This document shows, piece by piece, positions 7,595 through 16,718 of a stretch of 33,085 nucleotides of DNA. Within the stretch, counting starts at the first letter, position 1. Each line of letters starts with the position of its first letter. The translations under genes were made by a program, and so were the position numbers. Source of the stretch: an uncultured Acidobacteriia bacterium. Its GTDB lineage: Bacteria > Acidobacteriota > Terriglobia > Bryobacterales > Bryobacteraceae. The stretch lies in NCBI GenBank assembly GCA_903881085.1, contig CAIRSA010000319.1:1-33085 (forward strand), in the 5' to 3' direction. Under the pieces are notes generated by a model. It did not search any database. It saw nothing but the letters and a program-made list of their open reading frames with translations, and was not told the DNA's origin.

Positions 7595-10450
7595 ATGTTC
7601 CGAAAACGAATATGCTTGATGTTGCTCGCGGCTCCTATGTTCGGGGCCGTGGATTTTCAACGCGACATCAAGCCTATTCTTTCCAACCACTGCTATCAAT
7701 GCCACGGTCCAGACGCGGAGAATCGGAAGGCCGGGCTTCGTCTGGATACGCAACAGGGCGTGCTTGCAAAGGGCGCACGCGGTACGGTTGTTGTGCCTGG
7801 GAATCCGGCGGAGAGCTTGCTGATACAGCGGGCGGCTCATGCCAAGCCCGCTTTGCGTATGCCTCCGCCTTATGCACACAAGGACCTTTCGGCGGACCAA
7901 GTGAAGACGCTGGAAGCTTGGATCTCTGAAGGTGCGGTTTGGAAAGAGCATTGGTCATTGATAGCGCCGCTGCGCCCCGAGGCGCCCGCGGTTGCCAAGC
8001 GCGAGTGGGTGCGGAATCCGATCGACGCATTTGTTCTGTCGCGGTTGGAGCAGGAGCGATTGACACCGGCTAAGGAAGAGGATCGGGCACGCCTGATCCG
8101 TCGCGTGAGCCTTGATTTACGGGGCCTGCCGCCAACGCCGGCCGAGGTTGCCGCATTCGTGAATGACAAGCGCTCAGACGCCTACGAGCGGGTTGTGGAT
8201 CGTTTTCTCGCGTCTGAACAATGGGGCGAACACCGCGCTCACTATTGGCTGGATGCAGCGCGGTACGGCGACACCCACGGCCTGCACTCCGACAACCGCC
8301 GCGAAATCTGGCCGTGGCGCGACTGGGTGATTCGCGCATTCAATCGCAATCTGCCCTACGACCAATTCACGATTGAACAACTGGCCGGGGACCTGCTGCC
8401 CAACGCAAGCATTGAGCAACGTATTGCCACCGGCTTTAACCGGAACCATATCGCCACCGGTGAAGGCGGCGTGATCGCGGAGGAGGTGAAGGCGATCTAC
8501 ATTAAGGACCAGGTGGACACCACTTCCACCGTTTGGCTTGGCCTCACGCTGGGTTGCGCAACATGCCATGACCACAAATACGATCCCTTGTCGCAGAAGG
8601 ATTTTTATAGCTTCGGCGCATTCTTCAACAACACAACAGAGGTTACCACGCATGGAGAGATCGCTGAACCCGAGCCGTTGCTGATTGTTGCGCCAGAAAA
8701 AGACCGCGCCAGGCTGGCCGAACTGGAAGCCGCATTGCCACAACTAAGAAGCCAGTTTCAAGCCGCGACTACGAAGGCCGACCCGGCGCTTACCGAGGAG
8801 ATCAAATCCAAGCGGACTGCGCTACTGGCGCAGGCAACCCCGCCAGCCGGTGACCTATCGCTACGCACTCCATTCACCGTCCAATCCCGCTTCACTTACC
8901 TGGACAATCACCGCGTTATTCTTGCCGCTTACAACGGAACGGCCTTCCGCTTTCAACTTTCGGTGGAATCGTTTCTTCCGGTAGTGCGCATTGAAGCAGA
9001 GGGCCTGAAAACACCGATCGCAGTGCGTGGCAACACCTATCGCATCCCGCCGACGAGTCAGTCGATGCAGGAGATTTCCGTTTCCTGGGATGGGTCAGGC
9101 TCGCCGGAAGGCGTCACCATTTATGCCGATGGCAGAGCCCTTTCTTGCAGCAAGGTCGAACCTGTTCCACTGGCATTGAAAGCAGGCTGGTCATCCGATT
9201 CGAAATATGTCCGCGCCACGCAATTGTTCAGTAGAATGCTTTCGGCGCGGGATGTATTGCTCAGTCTTCCGGAAGTGGAAAAGCAGCGACTGCAGATTTT
9301 GACAAATATTGAAAAGGACCCAGCCACACTTGAGCTATTCACAAAACTGGAGGCATTGGAGCAGGAGCGCCGCAAGATCAGAATGCGTAGCGATGTCACG
9401 CTGGTGATGAAGGAAAAGGGCGGTCCAGCAGTAGCGCGAATCCTTAAGCGGGGCCAGTACGATCAACCAGGCGACGAAGTTTCAGCGGCCACACCGGCGG
9501 TACTTCCGCCAATGCGCACAGATTGGCCGCGCAACCGGCTGGGGCTGGCCAAATGGATTGTCGATGAGTCGAACCCGCTGACGGCGCGAGTAACCGTGAA
9601 TCGCTTCTGGCAGGAAGTCTTTGGCACAGGCCTGGTAAAAACGGCGGAGGACTTCGGAACTACCGGGGAGCCGCCGGTGCATCCGCTATTACTTGATTGG
9701 CTGGCAGTGGAGTTCCGCGAATCAGGCTGGGATGTGAAGAAGCTGTTCCGGCTGATGGTCACATCTTCCACCTACAGGCAGGCGGCGGTTTCCAATGCGG
9801 AGAAGAATACACGCGATCCAGAGAACCGTCTGTTGTCACGCGGGCCGCGGTTCCGCATGGATGCAGAGATGCTGCGAGATTCGGCATTGGCTGCCAGCGG
9901 CCTGCTGGATGGAACGATTGGCGGGCCAAGCGTAAGGCCGCTGCAACCGGAAGGCGTATGGGAAGCCGTGGCGGTATTGTATAGCAACACGCGCTTTTAC
10001 AAACCCGACGCCGGAGCAGCGCTGCATCGACGAAGCCTATATACCTTCTGGAAGCGGAGCGCGCCATTGGCATCGCTTAGCATCTTGAATGCACCGGCCC
10101 GCGAGATGTGTGTGGTGCGGCGTGACCGGACCAATACTCCTTTGCAGGCATTGGTGACATTGAATGATCCGGACTTCTTTGCCGCGGCGCGGCAATTAGC
10201 CATAGAGGCGCAAAGAACCACGGCTTCCGTAGTGGGGCAAGTTGATTTCCTGGGCGGGCGCATCCTGTCGCGGAAATTGGAAACAGTGGAGCGGGAATCG
10301 GCACTGCGATCTCACGCCAAACTTCTTCAGCACTATCGGGCGAATCCCAGTGAGGCCAAGCAGATAACAAGCCGGAATGACTTCGAAGGAGCGGCATTGA
10401 CGGTATTCGCCAGCCAGATGCTGAACCTGGATGAGGCTTTGAGCAAATGA
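7595..10450 (+). CDS. PSCyt1/DUF1549/DUF1553 c-type haem protein
   Basis: This is a 951-residue exported protein of the Planctomycete-cytochrome family. After a signal peptide (about 1-18) comes a cytochrome-c-like PSCyt1 domain with haem motif CYQCH (33-37) and a possible axial Met89 (LRMPPPY). The DUF1549 (PSCyt2) domain at about 140-345 carries a second motif, CATCH (321-325). The C-terminal DUF1553 (PSD1) domain at about 640-910 includes RNRLGLAKWIVDESNPLTAR and VNRFWQEVFGTGLV. Such proteins are nearly always encoded beside a DUF1501 gene, as here, where the stop and next start overlap (ATGA). A periplasmic redox role in polysaccharide turnover has been suggested for the family but the reaction is not established. 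Domain calls are firm; function is inference. Confidence 0.92.
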   Translation: MFRKRICLMLLAAPMFGAVDFQRDIKPILSNHCYQCHGPDAENRKAGLRLDTQQGVLAKGARGTVVVPGNPAESLLIQRAAHAKPALRMPPPYAHKDLSADQVKTLEAWISEGAVWKEHWSLIAPLRPEAPAVAKREWVRNPIDAFVLSRLEQERLTPAKEEDRARLIRRVSLDLRGLPPTPAEVAAFVNDKRSDAYERVVDRFLASEQWGEHRAHYWLDAARYGDTHGLHSDNRREIWPWRDWVIRAFNRNLPYDQFTIEQLAGDLLPNASIEQRIATGFNRNHIATGEGGVIAEEVKAIYIKDQVDTTSTVWLGLTLGCATCHDHKYDPLSQKDFYSFGAFFNNTTEVTTHGEIAEPEPLLIVAPEKDRARLAELEAALPQLRSQFQAATTKADPALTEEIKSKRTALLAQATPPAGDLSLRTPFTVQSRFTYLDNHRVILAAYNGTAFRFQLSVESFLPVVRIEAEGLKTPIAVRGNTYRIPPTSQSMQEISVSWDGSGSPEGVTIYADGRALSCSKVEPVPLALKAGWSSDSKYVRATQLFSRMLSARDVLLSLPEVEKQRLQILTNIEKDPATLELFTKLEALEQERRKIRMRSDVTLVMKEKGGPAVARILKRGQYDQPGDEVSAATPAVLPPMRTDWPRNRLGLAKWIVDESNPLTARVTVNRFWQEVFGTGLVKTAEDFGTTGEPPVHPLLLDWLAVEFRESGWDVKKLFRLMVTSSTYRQAAVSNAEKNTRDPENRLLSRGPRFRMDAEMLRDSALAASGLLDGTIGGPSVRPLQPEGVWEAVAVLYSNTRFYKPDAGAALHRRSLYTFWKRSAPLASLSILNAPAREMCVVRRDRTNTPLQALVTLNDPDFFAAARQLAIEAQRTTASVVGQVDFLGGRILSRKLETVERESALRSHAKLLQHYRANPSEAKQITSRNDFEGAALTVFASQMLNLDEALSK

Positions 10451-11877
10451 GCAACTGGCTTCATCAGGCAACACGGCGGCAATTTTTCGGGCGCGGTGCA
10501 ACGGGGTTGGGAGTGGCGGCGCTGTCTTCGCTTCTGCAGGCGGAAAACAGCGGCGGGCTGCCTGGATTGCCGCATTTTGCGCCGAAGGCAAAGCGCATCA
10601 TCTTCATGCATATGATTGGCGGGCCCCCGCAAATGGACCTGTTCGACTACAAACCGGGCATGAAGGATTGGTACGACAAGGATCTGCCGGCCAGCGTTCG
10701 CCGCGGGCAGCGGCTCACCACCATGACTTCAAATCAGGCGCGGTTTCCGATTGCTCCATCGGTGTACGCATTCAAGCAGTACGGCCAGAGCGGCGCATGG
10801 TTGTCAGAGCTGTTGCCTCATACTTCGAAAATCGCCGATCGATTGACCTTCGTCAAGACTCTGCACACGGAGGCCATCAATCATGACCCGGCGATCACGT
10901 TTATCCAAACGGGGAGCATGATTCCTGGCAAGGCGTGTATGGGTGCCTGGGTGAGCTATGGCCTGGGAACGATGAACAAAGATCTGCCGGCGTTTGTTGT
11001 ATTGAACGCAACCCACACCCACCCGAAGGCAAATGTGCAACCGATCTCTGCGCGGCACTGGAGCAGCGGTTTTCTTTCGTCAAAGTATTCCGGGGTTGCT
11101 TTGCGTTCGGCCGGCGATGCCGTACTGTTCCTAAGCAATCCGGAAGGCGTGAGTAGCCGGGCGCGGCGCATTGAGCTGGATGGTCTGCGCGAAATGAACG
11201 AAATCGAGAATCGGCGCACGGCCGATCCGGAAATACTGGCGCGCATCGAACAGTATGAGATGGCGTTCCGCATGCAGGCGTCCGTGCCGGAGCTGACGGA
11301 CATTAGCAAAGAGCCCGATTCTACTTACTCGTTGTATGGCGAAGAAGCGCGCACTCCCGGCTCGTTTGCGAGAACTTGCGTGCAGGCGCGGCGGCTGGTG
11401 GAGCGCGGCGTGCGATTCGTACAGATCTATCAGCGTGGATGGGATTTGCATTCGACGCTGCCGGATATTTTGCCCAGCCAGTGCAAGGATATCGACCGGG
11501 CGTGTTACGGGCTTATCGAGGATCTGCGGCTGCGAGGATTGCTGGATGAGACGCTGGTTCTGTGGGGCGGAGAGTTCGGGCGCACGATCTATTCACAAGG
11601 AAAACTCACAGCAGAAGATTATGGCCGCGACCATCATCCGAAGTGCTTCACGGTTTGGATGGCCGGCGGCGGAACCAAGCCCGGCGTGACGTTCGGCGAG
11701 ACAGATGAATTCTCCTATAACATCGTAAGTAACCCTGTTCATGTGCGCGATCTGCAGGCGACTGTCTTGCGGGTGTTGGGTATTGACCACGAGCGGTTGA
11801 CGTTCGCGTACCAGGGATTGGACCAGAAACTGACCGGCGTCGAAAAGGCGCGTGTGGTTAAGGAGATCTTGCTTTGA
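10447..11877 (+). CDS. DUF1501 family protein with twin-arginine signal
   Basis: This 476-residue protein is of the DUF1501 family, whose fold belongs to the alkaline phosphatase/sulfatase superfamily. A twin-arginine signal opens the protein (TRRQFFGRGATGLGVAAL, RR at 10-11), so it is probably folded in the cytoplasm and exported by Tat. Typical family motifs are MIGGPPQMDLFDYKPGM near residues 55-70 and LWGGEFGRT with GRDHHPKCFTVWMAGGG in the C-terminal third. It overlaps the upstream haem gene by 4 bp and the downstream glycosidase-like gene by 4 bp (TTGA), which implies translational coupling. The reaction is undetermined; a hydrolytic or redox-partner role with the DUF1553 protein is inference. 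Confidence 0.92.
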   Translation: MSNWLHQATRRQFFGRGATGLGVAALSSLLQAENSGGLPGLPHFAPKAKRIIFMHMIGGPPQMDLFDYKPGMKDWYDKDLPASVRRGQRLTTMTSNQARFPIAPSVYAFKQYGQSGAWLSELLPHTSKIADRLTFVKTLHTEAINHDPAITFIQTGSMIPGKACMGAWVSYGLGTMNKDLPAFVVLNATHTHPKANVQPISARHWSSGFLSSKYSGVALRSAGDAVLFLSNPEGVSSRARRIELDGLREMNEIENRRTADPEILARIEQYEMAFRMQASVPELTDISKEPDSTYSLYGEEARTPGSFARTCVQARRLVERGVRFVQIYQRGWDLHSTLPDILPSQCKDIDRACYGLIEDLRLRGLLDETLVLWGGEFGRTIYSQGKLTAEDYGRDHHPKCFTVWMAGGGTKPGVTFGETDEFSYNIVSNPVHVRDLQATVLRVLGIDHERLTFAYQGLDQKLTGVEKARVVKEILL

Positions 11878-14800
11878 TACGTCAACTGTTGCTGCTTGCC
11901 CTTGCGGCGAACACCGTGAGCGCGGCCGTGCGCATTGTTTCGGTGGAGCCGACGACTTTGTTTCCACGCGCGACGCCGCTACGGCAGATCGCGATCGTGA
12001 CACTTCTGAACGATGGCACGGAGGCAGTGGCAGGTAAGTTGACGGCGCAGTTTGGAACTGGGAACATGGGGCCGGCGTTGGATGTGAAATTGGCCCCTGG
12101 GGCGACAAAGCACCGGTTGCTGGTGCCTGACATCGCGGCGGCAGCCGAAGTTGAGGTGGTGCTGGCGGGCGCGTCGCGGTTGGCCGAATGGAAGGGCGCG
12201 TGGCAGCCGCAGCGGAAGTGGAAGATCTACGTAGTGAAGTCGTCACATGAAGACCTGGGCTACGAGAACTATATTTTCAAGAAGCAGCACGATATCGCCG
12301 AATTCATCGATCTGGCGCGCGAACAAGGCAAGTCAAACGAAAACGTCTCGGAGTTGGAGCGGCGGTCGGACGCAAAGTTCCATTACACAATGGAGTCGCT
12401 GCTGTTCCAACGCAACTACATCGAAGAGCGCGGCGAGAAGGCGTGGCGCGAGGTAGTCGAAAAAGACATTAAGACAGGCAACATTCATCTGATGGGCGCG
12501 CCAAGCGGCGTGCATTCGCATTGGATGGATTACGAAGAACTGGCGCGCATGACATATCCGGGGCGGCGCGAGGCGAAGGACCGCTTTGGGCTCGACTTGA
12601 AGACGTTCATGATTGTGGACAATCCGAGCCTCTCATGGTCGGGGATGCAGGCGGTGGCCGAAGCAGGCTTCAAGTATGTGGCGCGATGGGGGCAGGGCTG
12701 GCGCACCGGCGGCAACAACGATTACAAGCACACCAAGCTGCCGGCGTTGTTCTGGTGGCAGGCCCCAGACCGCGTGCACAAGGTGCTGTTTGGCTGGCGC
12801 ACGCACTACGGTTTGAGCTTCTGGTATGGGCAGACCGGCGGCGGATATCAGAACCTGGTGGACCTGGCGGCGGACAACATGTCCACGCAGTTGAAGCAGA
12901 TTGAAGATGGCGGCGTACTGGGGCCGTATCCATACGATGCGCTGGTGAATCCGGAGTACATCGATCACGACATTCCGCGCTTCGATACGCGCGTGCTACC
13001 AGCGTGGAAAGAAAAGTATGCGTATCCGGAAGTGCATATAGCCAGTCCTGAACATTTCTTCGAATACATAGAAAAAACCTATGGCTCGCAACTGCCGCTG
13101 TTGAGCGGGGATTTGAACAACTTTTCGGCCGACTACGCCACCATCGATCCGGATTTGCACGGCATGAAGCGGCAGGCGGCGCGCTTGCTGCCGGCTGCCG
13201 AGGGCATCGGGGCGCTCGCTACTGCGCTGAATCCTTCGTACTTTTTGTCGCCTTCGTTTGTCGACCGCATCTACACGCGCATGTTCGATTTCGACGAGCA
13301 TAGCTGGCCAACGCTGCCGCGGCCGAGCGATGTGCAGCTGTTCAATGCGGCGTGGGTGAAAAAGGCCGAGGCGCGCCGTGCACTGGATGGTGCGGAAACC
13401 GCCTTTGCGAACGCCTCGCAGGAGTTCGCAAAACAGTTCCGCACAGGCGCGAGCGAATCGATCGCGGTATTCAACTCGCTGGCGCAGACGCGCACGGAAC
13501 TGGTCCGAACCAAGGGCAACTTCCCTTCCCTGACCGACATCACGACGGGCGTAAAGATTCCCGTTCAAAAAACAAAAGAAGGCGAAGTTGTTTTTCTGGC
13601 ACAGGATGTGCCTGCCTTTGGTTTCAAGATCTATAAGGTGGAGAAGGACGAAGCACCTGCGACCACTTTCTTTGAAGTGGGCAAGGATTCATTGGCGAAC
13701 GAGTTTTATGCAGTGAAGTTCGATGCCACCACGGGAGCCGTGCGCAGTATTGTGGACAAAGCCAGCGGCAAGGAATTAGTCGATGCCAAGGCGCCCTATC
13801 TGGCAAATCAGATGATTTACCAGCACAAGAACGAGCGCGAATCGAAGGACGGCTTCCAGCATTCTCCGGCCAGGGCGAAGAAGATGGAGGGATCGAAAGG
13901 TCCGGTGCAAGCGGAGTTCAGCGTTTGGATCGATGATGACAAGACGCAGGCAGCGATCAAACAGACGGTGATTCTGTATGCGAATTTGAAGCGCATCGAT
14001 TTTGTGAATGAACTGCAACATGCGCGGGTGTTGTTCTCGAAAAACTACGAGGACCGCTACAAAGAGAACATCTTCTACGCGTTTCCGTTCGACGTGACCG
14101 ATGGACAACCTCGGGTGGAATATCCGGGCGGTGTTGTGCGGCCGTACGCGGACCAGCTGCGCTGGGGCTCGCACGATTACCTTTATGCAAATCGCTGGGT
14201 GGATGTGAGCAACAAGGAACACGGCGTGACGCTGGTGCCATGGAACGCGGGTACGTTTGAATTCGGCGAGTTGCGCTACAACGAATTTTCCATCGACTAT
14301 AAGCCCAAGACACCGTGGCTGTTCAGTCATGCGTGGTCAAATCGCATGGCCGAACTGCTGACGCTGAACGGAGATGACTGCAACGCCACGCTGGGCTATT
14401 CGCTGCTGTCGCATGTTGGCGATTGGGATTCCGGCGAGGCGACGCGATTTGCGTGGAGCACATCGTCTCCGATGCTGGTGATTCCGCTGACGCCGAATTC
14501 ACGAGGCAGCCTGAACGGCAGCGCCCGCAGTTTTCTCTCTGCAACTGCGCCCAACGTGCAGTTGACCGTGCTGAAGAACTCCGAGCAGCCGGGTCGAGGA
14601 TGGGTCGCGCGGTTTGTGGAGACGCAAGGCAGCGCCACGGAGTTTGTGGTGAACGCCAACACCTTGCAGATCGACAGCGCACAGGAGACCGACCTGGTTG
14701 AGAACGACGTAAAGGCGCTGCCGGTGGAGAACGGGCGCATCAAGGTGAAGGTGTTGCCGTTCGGACACGTGACGATTCGCATGCAACGCGGCGCGGCGCC

Positions 14801-15398
14801 GGGTGCGGTGGCAGGCTTTGCGGCGAAGGGTTCATCGGATTCCGCGGTAACGTTGAACTGGTCCGCATCGAACGGGGCGGCCGCCTATAACATCTTCCGT
14901 TCGGAAGACCCCAACGCGCCGCCAAGCGCATTTACGCTGGTGGCGCGAAGCAATGGAAAGACCTACATTGATCGCGGTTTGCACATCAAGAAGCCCTACT
15001 TCTACCGCATCGCGGCGGTCAACGCAGCCAACCTGCAAGGCGAAGTTTCCGCGCGCGTGGAAGCGACGCCGGACGGCCCGAATACGACGCCTCCGGCGCA
15101 TGTGGAAGAGTTGGGCGTGGTGCGGCGCGCGAAGGACACGTTGATTGTTTACTGGCGTACGAACCCCGAGCCCGATGTGGCAAGGTATCGCCTGTATCGC
15201 GGCGAGAGTGCGGATTTTAAGACGGAAGGCGCGTCGCCGATCGCGGTGATCGAACCGGAAAAGTATTTTCTGCAGATGTATGTGGACCGCGGGTTGAGCG
15301 CGGGAAAGACGTATTTTTACAAAGTGCTGGCGGAGGATTGGAGCAGCAACCGGCAGGCGGAGTCGCCGGTTGCATCGGCGACCACTCCATCGAATTAA
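11874..15398 (+). CDS. GH38-like glycoside hydrolase with two fibronectin type III domains
   Basis: This 1,174-residue exported protein starts at a TTG overlapping the previous stop, followed by a signal peptide (about 1-18). After an N-terminal beta-sandwich (about 19-112) comes a GH38 alpha-mannosidase-like (beta/alpha) domain. The H-x-D motif is seen as SSHEDLGY (H125, D127), and the presumed nucleophile Asp249 lies in IVDNPSLSWSG, where classical GH38 enzymes have a D-P-F-G-type segment. The C-terminal domains of the mannosidase family follow (about 600-960). Two FN3-type modules are at about 975-1065 and 1070-1170. The catalytic motifs are divergent, so substrate specificity may not be alpha-mannose. 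Location suggests periplasmic or surface cleavage of imported glycan. Family call moderate to strong; substrate unknown. Confidence 0.78.
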   Translation: MIRQLLLLALAANTVSAAVRIVSVEPTTLFPRATPLRQIAIVTLLNDGTEAVAGKLTAQFGTGNMGPALDVKLAPGATKHRLLVPDIAAAAEVEVVLAGASRLAEWKGAWQPQRKWKIYVVKSSHEDLGYENYIFKKQHDIAEFIDLAREQGKSNENVSELERRSDAKFHYTMESLLFQRNYIEERGEKAWREVVEKDIKTGNIHLMGAPSGVHSHWMDYEELARMTYPGRREAKDRFGLDLKTFMIVDNPSLSWSGMQAVAEAGFKYVARWGQGWRTGGNNDYKHTKLPALFWWQAPDRVHKVLFGWRTHYGLSFWYGQTGGGYQNLVDLAADNMSTQLKQIEDGGVLGPYPYDALVNPEYIDHDIPRFDTRVLPAWKEKYAYPEVHIASPEHFFEYIEKTYGSQLPLLSGDLNNFSADYATIDPDLHGMKRQAARLLPAAEGIGALATALNPSYFLSPSFVDRIYTRMFDFDEHSWPTLPRPSDVQLFNAAWVKKAEARRALDGAETAFANASQEFAKQFRTGASESIAVFNSLAQTRTELVRTKGNFPSLTDITTGVKIPVQKTKEGEVVFLAQDVPAFGFKIYKVEKDEAPATTFFEVGKDSLANEFYAVKFDATTGAVRSIVDKASGKELVDAKAPYLANQMIYQHKNERESKDGFQHSPARAKKMEGSKGPVQAEFSVWIDDDKTQAAIKQTVILYANLKRIDFVNELQHARVLFSKNYEDRYKENIFYAFPFDVTDGQPRVEYPGGVVRPYADQLRWGSHDYLYANRWVDVSNKEHGVTLVPWNAGTFEFGELRYNEFSIDYKPKTPWLFSHAWSNRMAELLTLNGDDCNATLGYSLLSHVGDWDSGEATRFAWSTSSPMLVIPLTPNSRGSLNGSARSFLSATAPNVQLTVLKNSEQPGRGWVARFVETQGSATEFVVNANTLQIDSAQETDLVENDVKALPVENGRIKVKVLPFGHVTIRMQRGAAPGAVAGFAAKGSSDSAVTLNWSASNGAAAYNIFRSEDPNAPPSAFTLVARSNGKTYIDRGLHIKKPYFYRIAAVNAANLQGEVSARVEATPDGPNTTPPAHVEELGVVRRAKDTLIVYWRTNPEPDVARYRLYRGESADFKTEGASPIAVIEPEKYFLQMYVDRGLSAGKTYFYKVLAEDWSSNRQAESPVASATTPSN

Positions 15399-15403
15399 GG
15401 GTA

Positions 15404-15424
15404 GGACAGGCGATTCGCCTGTCC
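15404..15424. other. Near-perfect hairpin between the glycosidase and FAD genes
   Basis: GGACAGGC (15404-15411), loop GATTC, then GCCTGTCC (15417-15424) form an 8-bp perfect stem just 5 bp after the glycosidase-like gene's stop. There is no T-run, so it is not a canonical intrinsic terminator. It could be an mRNA-stability or attenuation element separating the exported-enzyme half from the cytoplasmic half of the operon. Confidence 0.45.
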
Positions 15425-15434
15425 ACAATTGCGG

Positions 15435-16718
15435 ATGAAACGAAGCAAATTGGATGGGCGGGAGTTTGACGTAATCGTATGCGGAGGCGGCAGCGCCGGC
15501 GTTGCAGCGGCCTGTGCCGCGGCCAAAGCCGGGGCACGAACTGCTCTGCTGGAGCGTCTGGGATTTTGTGGCGGCACCCCCGTCGCGGGCATGATCCACA
15601 CACTGGACGCGGTCTTATCCTGCGAAGACACCTCGCAAATTGTAGTGGGCGGCTATGCCAGCGACCTGGTAGATGAAATCACTCGCATGGGCGGCCGCGG
15701 CACCGATGACAACCCTGGCGAGGTGCTAAGCCTGCATCCGGAGTACATGAAGATCGCGGCCGACCGGTTGCTGGCACGCGCCGGCGTGCAGACCTTTTAT
15801 CATTCAGCGGTGTTCGATGCAATGATGGACGGCACGCGCGTCACAGGTGTTGAAGTAGCGTTACGCGATGGCCGCGCCCAACTTCGCTCGGGCTGCGTGG
15901 TGGATGGTACAGGCGATGCCGAGGTCGCAAATTTCGCCGGCGTGAAATGGGCGATGGATGAAGAACTGCAAGCGCTCACCTACCACTTCCGGCTAGGTAA
16001 TGTAGCCTCGGGCGTGACGTGGGTCGACCTCGAAGACGGTTGCCGGACGGCCATGCAAGCAGCCGGCGATCACGTGCGCTATGGAGGTCCTTGGGTGATC
16101 CGGTTAACGAACCAGGAAGTGTCCATCAACGCGACTCGTGTGTATGGAAACCCCATCGACCCGTCGGATCTTTCGGCCGCCGAGCAAGAAGCGCGCGAAA
16201 GCATGCTGGTAATCTACGAGATTCTGCGACAAGGTGTGGAAGCTTTGCGCGAAGCCTACATCATAGCTGGAGCCACGCAGTTGCACGTGCGCGAAAGCCG
16301 CAAAATCGCGGGAGAGTACGTCCTTACAGAGGAAGACATCCTGGCGCGTCGCAGGTTTCCGGATGTGATTGCGCTGGGCGCATGGCCCATCGACATTCAT
16401 CCAACCAATGGCTACGTGGGCGTGCACCCACACAAGGATAGTCCGCCGAAGCCTTACGAAATTCCTTATCGCTGCCTGGTTCCATTGGAGGTGGATCAGT
16501 TGTTGGTGGCGGGACGGCCGATTTCGACGACGCATCGCGCGCATGGTTCCACGCGTGTGCCGGGGACATCGATGGCCACCGGTCATGCGGCGGGGCTGGC
16601 GGCGGCACTTTCAGTTAGAAGCGGCGTTACCGCGCGCCGGGTTGACACGCGCAAGCTGCAAGACGAGTTATTGCGGCAGGGTGCCATTCTTTCGCTCGAT
16701 CAAACGGTGACACAATGA
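15435..16718 (+). CDS. FAD-dependent oxidoreductase (FAD_oxidored family), paralog 1
   Basis: This cytosolic flavoprotein of about 427 residues has no signal peptide. The Rossmann dinucleotide motif is DVIVCGGGSAGVAAA (GGGSAG at 17-22) with the ribose-binding acid Glu40 (ALLERLG), followed by the family's FCGGTP segment. Near the C-terminus, GAWPIDIHPTNGYVGVHPH and HGSTRVPGTSMATGHAAG match the second FAD-contact region of the pfam12831-type family. The ATG at 15435 is preferred over the TTG two codons earlier; neither has a clear Shine-Dalgarno sequence. It overlaps the next gene, a close paralog, by 4 bp. The substrate is unknown; oxidation of a sugar or sugar-derived hydroxyl is inferred from the neighbours. 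Confidence 0.85.
   Translation: MKRSKLDGREFDVIVCGGGSAGVAAACAAAKAGARTALLERLGFCGGTPVAGMIHTLDAVLSCEDTSQIVVGGYASDLVDEITRMGGRGTDDNPGEVLSLHPEYMKIAADRLLARAGVQTFYHSAVFDAMMDGTRVTGVEVALRDGRAQLRSGCVVDGTGDAEVANFAGVKWAMDEELQALTYHFRLGNVASGVTWVDLEDGCRTAMQAAGDHVRYGGPWVIRLTNQEVSINATRVYGNPIDPSDLSAAEQEARESMLVIYEILRQGVEALREAYIIAGATQLHVRESRKIAGEYVLTEEDILARRRFPDVIALGAWPIDIHPTNGYVGVHPHKDSPPKPYEIPYRCLVPLEVDQLLVAGRPISTTHRAHGSTRVPGTSMATGHAAGLAAALSVRSGVTARRVDTRKLQDELLRQGAILSLDQTVTQ

Noticed and set aside
14832..15599. 255-residue minus-strand open frame spanning the glycosidase end and the first FAD gene start
   Set aside because: Antisense to two strongly supported genes; Arg-rich shadow composition.
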